From Pseudoduganella aquatica (lineage in GTDB: Bacteria; Pseudomonadota; Gammaproteobacteria; Burkholderiales; Burkholderiaceae_D), in contig NZ_WWCU01000041.1 of the NCBI RefSeq assembly GCF_009857595.1, forward strand, positions 1 through 53,406: 53,406 nucleotides of DNA, read 5' to 3'. A model generated the notes under the pieces. That model had not been told where the DNA came from and searched no databases. It worked only from the letters and a program-made list of their open reading frames with translations. The translations under genes were made by a program, and so were the position numbers. Below, piece after piece: positions 30,957 through 38,350 of this stretch (its first letter is position 1; each line of letters begins with the position of its first letter).

Positions 30957-31637
30957 ATGAGTGTGAAACATGTACTGTTTATTTTGACAAATGCCGCTGA
31001 AATCGGCCCGAACAAACGCGCTACGGGATATTTCTTCCCTGAAGTCGCCCACCCGGTGGAAGTATTCGAGCATGCGGGTGTTGCGGTGGAATACGCGTCG
31101 CCGCTGGGCGGCACCCCTCCGCATGACGGCTACGACGAGAACGATCCGGCGCAGCGCGCCTTCCTCGGCAGCCCGGCCATGCGCCGCATGGCGCACAGCC
31201 GCAAGCTGTCCGAAGTCGATGTGGCCAACTACGACGCCATCTTCTTCCCCGGCGGCCTGGGTCCCATGGTGGACATCGCCACCGACCCGGACGTGAAGCG
31301 CGCCGTGGCGCGTGCCTGGGATGCGGGCAAGATCGTGGCCGCCGTCTGCCACGGCCCCGCCGCCTTGCTGGGTGTGACGCTGGCGGATGGCACGCCGCTG
31401 CTGCGCGGCCGCCAGCTGACTTCCTTCTCGAACGAGGAGGAAGCGGGCTACGCCGAGGCCGACGTGCCCTTCAAGCTGGAGGATGCGCTGCGTGAAGAAG
31501 GCGCCGCGTACTCGGCGGCGGCAGTGTGGCAGGAGAAGGTGGTGGTCGACGGGCGCTTGCTGACCGGCCAGAATCCGGCCTCGGGCGCGCCGCTGGCGCA
31601 AGCCATCGTCGCCGCGCTGAACGGAGCGCAGCAATGA
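30957..31637 (+). CDS. DJ-1/PfpI-family protein
   Basis: The 226-residue protein has the DJ-1/PfpI fold: FILTNAAEIGPNKRATGYFFPEV, FFPGGLGPM, and the nucleophile elbow AAVCHGPAALL with Cys131. Related proteins include glutamine amidotransferase-like hydrolases, Hsp31-type chaperones and glutathione-independent glyoxalases. The N-terminal Glu (Glu29) and Cys fit the last two groups. GAAGGAG lies 7 bases before the ATG. It overlaps the next gene (ATGA), a putative quinol monooxygenase, and is divergent from a LysR regulator. Together these suggest a small electrophile/quinone defence unit, which is inference. Confidence 0.88.
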   Translation: MSVKHVLFILTNAAEIGPNKRATGYFFPEVAHPVEVFEHAGVAVEYASPLGGTPPHDGYDENDPAQRAFLGSPAMRRMAHSRKLSEVDVANYDAIFFPGGLGPMVDIATDPDVKRAVARAWDAGKIVAAVCHGPAALLGVTLADGTPLLRGRQLTSFSNEEEAGYAEADVPFKLEDALREEGAAYSAAAVWQEKVVVDGRLLTGQNPASGAPLAQAIVAALNGAQQ

Positions 31638-31933
31638 GCGCGGCCGGCCACATCACCGTCGCCGCCCGCTGGCAGGTGAAGGAGGGCGCTTTCAGCGAAG
31701 TGCTCGCCATCGTTGCCGAATTGCGTCCGCTGTCGCTGGGCGAGCCGGGCTGCCTGGGCTACGAGGTGTACCAGGGCGTGGACGCGCCGAACAGCCTGCT
31801 GCTGTTCGAGCGCTACCGCGACGAGGCCGCGCTCGACGCCCACAAGCAGTCGTCCCACTACCAGGGCCTGGTGGTGGGGCGCATCCTGCCCCTGCTGGAG
31901 GACCGGCGGGTGGAATTTTTCAGCGCGAAGTAA
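31634..31933 (+). CDS. Antibiotic biosynthesis monooxygenase (ABM)-domain protein
   Basis: The 99-residue protein is a single ABM ferredoxin-like domain: ITVAARWQVKEGAFSEVLAIV, EPGCLGYEVYQGVDAPNSLLLFERY and the YRDEAALDAHKQSSHYQ segment. Small proteins of this type (YgiN-like) act as quinol monooxygenases or bind aromatic compounds. It overlaps the DJ-1/PfpI stop by four bases, so the two are coupled. A clear terminator follows. The substrate is unknown. Confidence 0.88.
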   Translation: MSAAGHITVAARWQVKEGAFSEVLAIVAELRPLSLGEPGCLGYEVYQGVDAPNSLLLFERYRDEAALDAHKQSSHYQGLVVGRILPLLEDRRVEFFSAK

Positions 31934-31937
31934 GTCC

Positions 31938-31967
31938 AAGCCCGCTAGCGTCGCAGCGGGCTTTTTC
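31938..31967 (+). terminator. Terminator after the ABM gene
   Basis: AAGCCCGCT and AGCGGGCTT pair around the loop AGCGTCGC, with a T-run to 31966. Confidence 0.85.
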
Positions 31968-32325
31968 TATTGTGTTGGCGGAAATCTTACAAAGCCGCAT
32001 CATATAGCCTGGTAAAAAAGCCGGCCGGAAACCGTACTGTAAATGGCACTATCGATAGGCAAGCTGTTTGCAAAATGTAACAATCTAAAAAATAATTGCC
32101 GATAGTGCTTCATTGTTATCAAATTGGTACTAATATTCCATAAACGGCTGCCGAAAACAGAAATATACTTAAAGAACTCGGGATGACACTGAATTTTCCA
32201 CGCAGCAACACTTTTGATGCAAAAAAAGTTAGAATATCGTTGGAACGCATCAATAAATGGTACTATTGGGAAATAGTTGTTGTTTAAACAGTGAGATGTG
32301 CGCGAAGCATTTGTAAAGGACTGAA
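31968..32325. other. AT-rich intergenic block with inverted repeats
   Basis: About 360 bases of much lower GC than the rest of the window hold no convincing gene. An inverted repeat pairs GCACTATCGATAGGCAA (32046-32062) with TTGCCGATAGTGC (32096-32108), differing only by a 3-base insertion in the left arm. TAACAAT/ATTGTTA arms lie nested or nearby. A possible promoter lies at its right end. The composition suggests either imported DNA or a regulatory region. Confidence 0.5.
32240..32266 (+). promoter_or_regulatory. Weak candidate promoter with extended -10
   Basis: TTGGAA (32240-32245), then 15 bases, then TGG-TACTAT with TACTAT at 32261-32266, gives an extended -10 type promoter about 55 bases before the next gene. 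The spacing is short. Confidence 0.3.
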
Positions 32326-32739
32326 ATGCGATCTGCATTTGAAGCATGGGCGCAACGCGATGGCCACATTGTGCGCCGCCGCGAAGACAAGCCAGAAGAA
32401 TACCTGGTATTCGAAACGCAACGCCGCTGGGTGATCTGGCAGGCGGCGCTGGAGCACGGCAAAACGCCGGCGGGGCGAAAGACGGCAGCGCAGAAGGAAG
32501 CAGCTGCCGCCGAGAAAGCCGCCGCTGCGCGTTCGCCGGGCCTGCAGCGCGCGCCGGCCTTGAGCCAGGACGACGCTGTGGTTCGCAACCAGGTGCTCAA
32601 TGAGGTACTGGACGCGTTTTCGCGGCTGAATGGCGAGTCGGGCATGGAAGACATACTCCAGGTGATACAGAGCCTGAAGCAGCCTGCCAAGCCGCAAGCC
32701 ATCGAGCGTGCAATGGACAGCAAGGCCATCGAGCGCTAA
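32326..32739 (+). CDS. Unknown 137-residue protein with aromatic N-terminal motif
   Basis: The N-terminus (MRSAFEAWAQRDGH, then YLVFETQRRWVIWQAALEHG) resembles a short motif common in uncharacterised phage and proteobacterial proteins, FEAWxxxxG followed by TQxxWxxWQAA. The middle is Ala/Lys-rich and probably helical (AAQKEAAAAEKAAAARS). The C-terminus has two more amphipathic helices and a repeated element (AIERAMDSKAIER). AAAGGACTGAA supplies a ribosome binding site. No function can be assigned; the AT-rich DNA just upstream hints at recent acquisition. Confidence 0.7.
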   Translation: MRSAFEAWAQRDGHIVRRREDKPEEYLVFETQRRWVIWQAALEHGKTPAGRKTAAQKEAAAAEKAAAARSPGLQRAPALSQDDAVVRNQVLNEVLDAFSRLNGESGMEDILQVIQSLKQPAKPQAIERAMDSKAIER

Positions 32740-32818
32740 CAGCCGCCGATACGGCTTGCAGCGGGCAGCGCCTGACGGCGCCGCCCCGGATAGTTGCCGC
32801 CTTGCCTAAAGGACTCAT

Positions 32819-33262
32819 ATGTCCCGCCCAGCCTTGTTTGCCGCTGCTGCCGCCCTGACGTTGGTGGCCGGCTGCGGCACTCTGACCGAATCCCCGACCC
32901 AGCAAGTGCTGGTGCAGACCGTGCTCGACCACCGCGAAGTGGCGGGCGTGGGCTGCATCCTGTACAACGACGCGGGCAAATGGTTTGTCACCACGCCTGC
33001 GCGCGTGGAAATCCGCAAGAGCTCCGGCCAGCTGCGGGTGGACTGCCGCCTGGAGCGCGCCGCCTGGGCTTTCGAGAAAATCAATTCCAGGGAAAACGGT
33101 ACGCTGTGGGGCAATGTGGCCCTGACGGCAGGCGTGGGCATCGTGGTCGACCGCAACACGGGGCAGGGCTTCGACTATCCCGCCGTGCTGACGGTGGAGA
33201 TGAAGCGTTTCGATGCGGGAGACGGGCGCGCGCCGCCGGATGCGGGACGCGCGGTGTACTGA
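32819..33262 (+). CDS. Putative lipoprotein
   Basis: The 147-residue protein has a lipoprotein signal: MSRPALFAAAAALTLVAGC with the lipobox LVAGC and Cys19 as the lipid-modified residue. A region starting QQVLVQTVLDHREVAGVGCILYNDAGKWFVTTPARVEI follows, then RENGTLWGNVALTAGVGIVVDRNTGQGFDYPAVLTVEM. Similar proteins of unknown function are frequent in proteobacteria. AAAGGA precedes the ATG. Its location, inner or outer membrane, is not certain; the residue after Cys is Gly, not Asp, which favours outer-membrane sorting. Confidence 0.83.
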   Translation: MSRPALFAAAAALTLVAGCGTLTESPTQQVLVQTVLDHREVAGVGCILYNDAGKWFVTTPARVEIRKSSGQLRVDCRLERAAWAFEKINSRENGTLWGNVALTAGVGIVVDRNTGQGFDYPAVLTVEMKRFDAGDGRAPPDAGRAVY

Positions 33263-33263
33263 G

Positions 33264-33296
33264 CAAAAAAAACGGGCCTTGCGGCCCGTTTGTTAT
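33264..33296. terminator. Bidirectional terminator between lipoprotein gene and pepA
   Basis: AACGGGCC and GGCCCGTT (33271-33290) flank a 4-base loop, with A-run on the left and T-rich sequence on the right. It serves both convergent genes. Confidence 0.85.
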
Positions 33297-34790
33297 TTAT
33301 ACCCTGTTGATCAGGAAGTTCGTCAGCAGCGGCACCGGACGGCCGGTGGCGCCCTTGGCGCCGCCCGACTTCCAGGCGGTGCCGGCGATGTCCAGGTGGG
33401 CCCAGTTGTACTTGCGGGTGAAGTTCTCCAGGAAGGCGGCCGCCGTGCACGACGCGCCGCCCGGCGAGCCGATGTTGGCCAGGTCGGCGAAGTTGGACTT
33501 CAGCTGCTCGTTGTACTGTTCGCCGATCGGCAGGCGCCAGGCGGTGTCGCCGGTAGCTTTGCCCGCTGCCAGCAACTCGGCCGCCAGCGCGTTGTGGGCG
33601 TCGTCGTCGCGCGTGAACAGGCCGCTGTTGTGGTGGCCCAGGGCCACGATGCAGGCGCCGGTCAGGGTGGCGATGTCGATCACGGCGGCCGGGTTGAAGC
33701 GCTCGGCATAGGTCAGGGCGTCGCACAGCACCAGGCGGCCTTCGGCGTCGGTGTTCAGGATCTCGATGGTCAGGCCGTTCATGGAGCTGACGATGTCGCC
33801 CGGCTTGGTGGCGCGGCCGGAAGGCATGTTCTCGCAGGCGGCGATCACGCCGATCACGTTCGATTTCAGGCCCATTTCGCCGATGGCGCGGAAGGTGCCC
33901 AGCACGGAAGCGGCGCCGCACATGTCGTACTTCATCTCGTCCATGCCGGGGCCGGCCTTGATCGAAATGCCGCCGGTGTCGAATGTGATGCCTTTACCTA
34001 CCAGCACCACCGGCGCGTCCTTGGCCTTGCCGCCTTTGTGCTTCAGCACGATGAACTTGGGCGGCTGCTCGCTGCCGTTGGTGACGGACAGGAAGCTGCC
34101 CATCTTCAGCGCTTCGAGCTGCTTGCGGTCCAGGATCTCGACGTCGAAGCCGAAGTCCTTGGCCAGCTTCTTGGCGGTGTTGGCCAGGTAGGTCGGGGTG
34201 CAGACGTTGGCCGACAGGTTGCCAAGGTCCTTGGTCAGTTCCATGCCGTTGGCGATGGCGACCGCTTGCGACAGCGCCAGCTTGTTGGCGGCGTTGTTGG
34301 CCACAGCCAGCGCCACTTTCTTCACGCCGGCAGGGGCCGGGTCTTTTTTGCTCTTCTGGCTGTCGGTGCGGTAGATGCTCTCGCGGCCGGCCTGCACCAC
34401 GGTGCGGATGGCCCACGCCGCGTCGCGCTCTTTCACTTCTTCCATTGGTAGTGCGATAATGGCGTCCGCCGCGCCCAGGGTGGAAAACACCTTGATCGCA
34501 GCTTGCACGCCGGAGGCGAAGCTTTTCTCGCCGGCCGCTTCATCGGCGCCCAGGCCGACCAGCAGCACGCGTTCGGCGGCGGCGCCCTTCAGGCCGCGCA
34601 GCAGCAGCGAGGTGCCCGCTTTGCCGGTGATGTCGCCGGACTTCAGCGCAGCCGTGATTTCGCCGGCGCTGTCGAGGGCCTTGGCGGCTGGCGACAGCTT
34701 CTTGTTTTCGAATACCGCGACGGCGATGCAGCCGGTTTTGGCGGACGCAATGGTGTTTTTTGCGTCGAATGCTTTTATGCTAAAGTCCAT
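33297..34790 (-). CDS. pepA: Leucyl aminopeptidase (M17)
   Basis: The 497-residue protein has the variable N-terminal domain and the M17 catalytic domain. VGKGITFDTGGISIKAGPGMDEMKYDMCGAA (in two parts) contains Lys and Asp metal ligands, and NTDAEGRLVLCDALTYA carries the M17 signature. It is a hexameric, dizinc/manganese enzyme that removes N-terminal residues; in E. coli it also binds DNA. GGAG precedes the ATG. It is divergent from lptF with 60 bases between them, an arrangement conserved in beta- and gammaproteobacteria. Confidence 0.96.
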   Translation of the reverse strand: MDFSIKAFDAKNTIASAKTGCIAVAVFENKKLSPAAKALDSAGEITAALKSGDITGKAGTSLLLRGLKGAAAERVLLVGLGADEAAGEKSFASGVQAAIKVFSTLGAADAIIALPMEEVKERDAAWAIRTVVQAGRESIYRTDSQKSKKDPAPAGVKKVALAVANNAANKLALSQAVAIANGMELTKDLGNLSANVCTPTYLANTAKKLAKDFGFDVEILDRKQLEALKMGSFLSVTNGSEQPPKFIVLKHKGGKAKDAPVVLVGKGITFDTGGISIKAGPGMDEMKYDMCGAASVLGTFRAIGEMGLKSNVIGVIAACENMPSGRATKPGDIVSSMNGLTIEILNTDAEGRLVLCDALTYAERFNPAAVIDIATLTGACIVALGHHNSGLFTRDDDAHNALAAELLAAGKATGDTAWRLPIGEQYNEQLKSNFADLANIGSPGGASCTAAAFLENFTRKYNWAHLDIAGTAWKSGGAKGATGRPVPLLTNFLINRV

Positions 34791-34850
34791 TAGATTTCTC
34801 CGTGTAGGCTTGGTTCTTACTTAACTTGACGACCGAATTATAAACTTCGA

Positions 34851-35987
34851 ATGATTTTTCAACGTGCCCTTCAGCGCGAGCTGGCCAGTGCCGCCGGGGC
34901 AACCTTCACGGTGCTGTTCTCCCTCATCGTCACCTGGACCCTGATCACCATCCTCGGCAGAGCCGCGGGCGGCAAGGTCGCATCGAGCGACGTGGTCGCG
35001 CTGATTGCGTTCGCAGCCCTGAATTATCTGCCAACTGTCCTGATACTCACCAGCTTTATTTCTGTGCTGATGGTGGTGACCCGCAGCTACCGCGATTCCG
35101 AGATGGTGGTGTGGTTCGCCTCCGGCCTGAGTCTGGCGCGCTGGCTGCGCCCCGTGCTGACCTTTGTGCTGCCCATCGTGCTGCTGATCGGGGTGCTCAG
35201 TTTCTACGCCACGCCCTGGGCCAAGCAGAAAAGCAGCGAGTACTCCGAGCGCTTCCAGAAACGCGAAGACCTGCAGCAGGTCTCGCCCGGCCAGTTCCGC
35301 GAGTCGGCGTCCGCCAACCGCATCTTCTTTGTTGAAGGCGTGTCCGGCCAGAGCGCGGTGGTGCACAATGTATTCGTCAACACCGTCGACGAAAAAGGCA
35401 CGGCCACCGTGGTGGCCAAGGAAGGCGTGGTCACCACCACGCCCGAGGGAGACCGCTTCCTGGTGCTGAACAACGGCCGCCGCTACCAGGGCACGCCCGG
35501 CAGCGCCGATGTGCAGACCATGGAATTTGAGCGCTACAGCATGCGCGTGGCCAGCAAGTCGCAGGAACTGGGCGGCGCGCGCGGCGTGGACGCCATGCCG
35601 AGCGCGGAACTGTTCAAGGGCACCGGCCCCATTATCCACGGCGAAATCCTGTGGCGCGTTGCGCTGCCGATTACCGGCCTGCTGCTGCCGCTGCTGGCCA
35701 TACCGCTCGGCTTCGTCAATCCGCGCGCGGGCAGTTCGACCAACCTGATCGTGGCCGTGCTGGTCTTCTTCAGCTACATCAACCTGGTGAAGGTGCTCGA
35801 AGCGAGCGTGCGCCAGGGCCGCCTGAAATTCGCGCTGTCGTGGTGGCCGCTGCACGTGGGCCTGGCCGTGCTGGTGGCGCTGCTGTTCATCTGGCGCCAG
35901 AACGTGAACCATCGTTATCATCCGCTCGTGCTGTGGGCCGCCATCAAGCGCGGCAAGCAGCCGGCCAGGGAAGCATCCGTCAAATGA
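34851..35987 (+). CDS. lptF: LPS export permease LptF
   Basis: The 378-residue protein begins MIFQRALQRELASAAG, as betaproteobacterial LptF does. It has three hydrophobic segments, a periplasmic beta-jellyroll domain (about 130-265) and three more hydrophobic segments. With LptG and two LptB subunits (not in this window) it forms the ABC transporter that lifts lipopolysaccharide from the inner membrane. No clear Shine-Dalgarno sequence precedes the ATG. It overlaps lptG in an ATGA arrangement. Confidence 0.95.
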   Translation: MIFQRALQRELASAAGATFTVLFSLIVTWTLITILGRAAGGKVASSDVVALIAFAALNYLPTVLILTSFISVLMVVTRSYRDSEMVVWFASGLSLARWLRPVLTFVLPIVLLIGVLSFYATPWAKQKSSEYSERFQKREDLQQVSPGQFRESASANRIFFVEGVSGQSAVVHNVFVNTVDEKGTATVVAKEGVVTTTPEGDRFLVLNNGRRYQGTPGSADVQTMEFERYSMRVASKSQELGGARGVDAMPSAELFKGTGPIIHGEILWRVALPITGLLLPLLAIPLGFVNPRAGSSTNLIVAVLVFFSYINLVKVLEASVRQGRLKFALSWWPLHVGLAVLVALLFIWRQNVNHRYHPLVLWAAIKRGKQPAREASVK

Positions 35988-37153
35988 GTATCCTGCAACG
36001 CTATTTCGCCTCCTCGATCGCGCAGGCGGTGGCCTTTGTGCTGCTCGCGCTGCTCGCCCTGCTGGCCTTCCTGGACCTGACCGGCGAGCTGCCGTCCGTG
36101 GGCAAGAACGGCTACAGCCTGCAGCACGCGCTGCTGTACGTGGTCATCATGGTGCCGGAGCAGATCTATCGCGTGCTGCCGGTGGCCACGCTGATCGGCA
36201 CCATCTACACCATGGCGCAATTCGCCTCGTCGTCCGAATTCACCATCATGCGCGCGGCCGGCATGTCCACCCGCATGGCGATCGGCATGCTGTTCAAGAT
36301 AGGCCTGGTGATCGTGGCGGTGACTTTTATCGTCGGCGAGCTGATCGTGCCGCGCACTTCGCCGCTGGCGGACAAGGTGCGCCTGACGGCGCAGGGCGCC
36401 ACGGTGTCGGCCGAGTTCCGCTCAGGCCTGTGGACGAAGGACATCATCAAGAGCGACGGCCTGACCGGCGAAGTGCTGGGCTCGCGCTTTTTCAATGTGC
36501 GCGAAGCGCGGCCGGACGGCCAGCTGCTGGACGTGAAGCTCTACGAATTCGACAACAGCTTCCGCCTGCGCGCGCTGATCCAGGCCAAGCGCGCCAACTT
36601 CCAGGGCAAGAGCGTCTGGCGGCTATATGACGTGACCGAGAGCCGTTTCAGCAATCCGGCCCTGCTGGTGGCTGGCGCGGCGGCCACGGTGCAGAACCAC
36701 TTTGCGCAGGAAACCAGCCGGATCGAGGTGGTGAAGCTGGAATCGCGCGACCTGGTGTCCGAGATCACGCCGAAAATCCTGACCGTGTCGCGCAGCGATC
36801 CAGGACGCATGACGGCCAATGAACTGGTGGTCTACACCCGCCACCTGCAGGAGAACAAGCAGGAAACCAAGGTGTTCAAGGTCGCGTTCTGGAAGAAGCT
36901 GATCGATCCGCTGGCCGTGTTCGTGCTGATGGCGCTTGCGCTGCCGTTCGCCTACCTGCACGCGCGCAGCGGCGGTGTGAGCCTGAAAGTCTTCGTCGGC
37001 ATCATGATAGGCGTGAGCTTCCTGCTGGTGAACACCCTGTTCTCGCACGTGGGCATGCTGAGCACCTGGCCTCCCTTCCTCACGGCGGCGGCCCCCAGCG
37101 TGCTGTATCTGCTGCTGGCCATGGGCGCGCTGTGGTGGGTGGAGCGGCACTGA
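35984..37153 (+). CDS. lptG: LPS export permease LptG
   Basis: The 389-residue protein has the same six-helix plus periplasmic domain plan as its neighbour. Features are MSILQRYFASSIAQAVAFVL, the coupling region FTIMRAAGMSTRMAIGM and the late helices FWKKLIDPLAVFVLMALALPFAY. It overlaps lptF by four bases, and its TGA overlaps the start of the CbiX-like gene. Upstream in-frame codons lie inside lptF and are excluded. Confidence 0.96.
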   Translation: MSILQRYFASSIAQAVAFVLLALLALLAFLDLTGELPSVGKNGYSLQHALLYVVIMVPEQIYRVLPVATLIGTIYTMAQFASSSEFTIMRAAGMSTRMAIGMLFKIGLVIVAVTFIVGELIVPRTSPLADKVRLTAQGATVSAEFRSGLWTKDIIKSDGLTGEVLGSRFFNVREARPDGQLLDVKLYEFDNSFRLRALIQAKRANFQGKSVWRLYDVTESRFSNPALLVAGAAATVQNHFAQETSRIEVVKLESRDLVSEITPKILTVSRSDPGRMTANELVVYTRHLQENKQETKVFKVAFWKKLIDPLAVFVLMALALPFAYLHARSGGVSLKVFVGIMIGVSFLLVNTLFSHVGMLSTWPPFLTAAAPSVLYLLLAMGALWWVERH

Positions 37154-37554
37154 TGGACACAACCATGAACAAAAAAGCACTCATCCTGTTTGCGCACGGC
37201 GCGCGCGCCGCCAGCTGGGCGGAGCCGTTCGAGCGCCTGCGCGGCATCACGCAAGCCCGTTTGGCGGACGTGGACGTGTCGCTGGCCTTCCTGGAATTGA
37301 TGTCGCCGCGCCTGCCGGAGCGGGTGGCCGAGCTGGCCGCCGCCGGGGTGGCGGAAGTGGCGGTGGTGCCGGTGTTTCTCGGCCAGGGCGGCCATGTGCT
37401 GCGCGATCTGCCGCTGATGCTCGATGAGCTGCGCGCCGCCTACCCGGCGATCCGCTTCAGCGTGGCCGAAGCGGTGGGGGAAAACCCGGCTGTGCTGAAC
37501 GCCATTGCCGATTACTGCATTGGCACGGTCGCCGGCGCGCCGCCGGGCGGCTAG
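37153..37554 (+). CDS. cbiX: Sirohydrochlorin chelatase-like protein, CbiX family
   Basis: The 133-residue single-domain protein has LFAHGARAASWAEPF, where His15 is the expected metal-binding His, and VPVFLGQGGHVLRDLPLML, holding the second His of CbiX/SirB enzymes. These insert cobalt or iron into sirohydrochlorin. With a cobA gene 3 kb away and siroheme-dependent CysI nearby, a ferrochelatase role for siroheme is plausible. The ATG at 37153 overlaps the lptG stop and follows GGAG; an ATG at 37165 is an alternative without a ribosome binding site. Usual HGSR is HGAR here. Confidence 0.85.
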   Translation: MDTTMNKKALILFAHGARAASWAEPFERLRGITQARLADVDVSLAFLELMSPRLPERVAELAAAGVAEVAVVPVFLGQGGHVLRDLPLMLDELRAAYPAIRFSVAEAVGENPAVLNAIADYCIGTVAGAPPGG

Positions 37555-37557
37555 GTC

Positions 37558-38298
37558 TTACTCCTCGCCTTCGGCTTCGGACTGGGCGGCCATGGCCGCC
37601 AGCGTGGAGCCGGGCTGCTCAAGCTCGCGCTGGATAATGGCGCGCAGGCCGTCCGAACGGATCGCGTCCAGCGCCAGTTTCTGCATATTGTCCGCTTCGC
37701 CGTCTTCTTCCAGGCCGTTCAGCACGGCCAGCACCAGGCGCACTTCCTTCGCATAGTTCAGCACATAGGCCAGCAGCGTGGGCGCGGCCGATGCCGGCTG
37801 GTTGGCCAGCGCGTCGGCGCCGTCGTTCAGGCGCGCGGCCAGCGCCTCGATGCGGCCGGACGGCGAAGGCAGGAATCGGCGCGCCAGCTGGAAGTCGTTG
37901 CACTTCACCAGCGCGGTCATGGCCAGTTCGGCGCATTGTTCAGCCAGGGCGGAGTCGACTTCATCGAGTTTCAGGAACAGCGCATGGGTGGCGCCCACTT
38001 CGCGCAGCGCCTCGTTGATGGCGGCCACTTCGCGGAAGCGCTCCACGGTGGCGGCGCCCAGCAGCATGCGCGACGATTCGCGGTCGCGGATGCTTTTCAG
38101 GGCCGCCAGGGCCGGCGGGAAGGCGTCGGCCAGGTAGATCCAGTCGCGCAGGGCGAAGGACAGGCGCACGCCGCGCCAATCCGGCGACACCTCCAGCGCA
38201 TGGTCATGCAGCCAGAGGTGGTCCTTCAGCGCGTCCTGGTAACGGCCTGCGAGACGGGCTTCGCGGGCGCGTTCAAATACTTCATTCGGCTGCTGCAT
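37558..38298 (-). CDS. Unknown helical-repeat protein
   Basis: The 246-residue protein is predicted to be almost all alpha-helical and begins FERAREARLAGRYQDALKDHLWLHDHA. That reads like a tetratricopeptide-type helix pair. Later Ala/Leu-rich helices and an acidic end (AQSEAEGEE) follow. No catalytic motif or signal peptide is seen, so it is likely a cytosolic scaffold or binding protein. It follows the M13 peptidase gene in the same direction with a 52-base gap and converges on cbiX with a 3-base gap. Confidence 0.75.
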   Translation of the reverse strand: MQQPNEVFERAREARLAGRYQDALKDHLWLHDHALEVSPDWRGVRLSFALRDWIYLADAFPPALAALKSIRDRESSRMLLGAATVERFREVAAINEALREVGATHALFLKLDEVDSALAEQCAELAMTALVKCNDFQLARRFLPSPSGRIEALAARLNDGADALANQPASAAPTLLAYVLNYAKEVRLVLAVLNGLEEDGEADNMQKLALDAIRSDGLRAIIQRELEQPGSTLAAMAAQSEAEGEE

Positions 38299-38350
38299 AT
38301 CACCTCCTTGGAAATCGAAGGCGATATTCTAACAGGCGCAGCCTGATGCT

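Noticed and set aside
32000..32347. Minus-strand 115-codon frame in the AT-rich block
   Set aside because: No ribosome binding site, no recognisable pattern, and it runs into the start of the rightward gene. AT-rich DNA there gives chance frames with many Phe, Ile and Ser.
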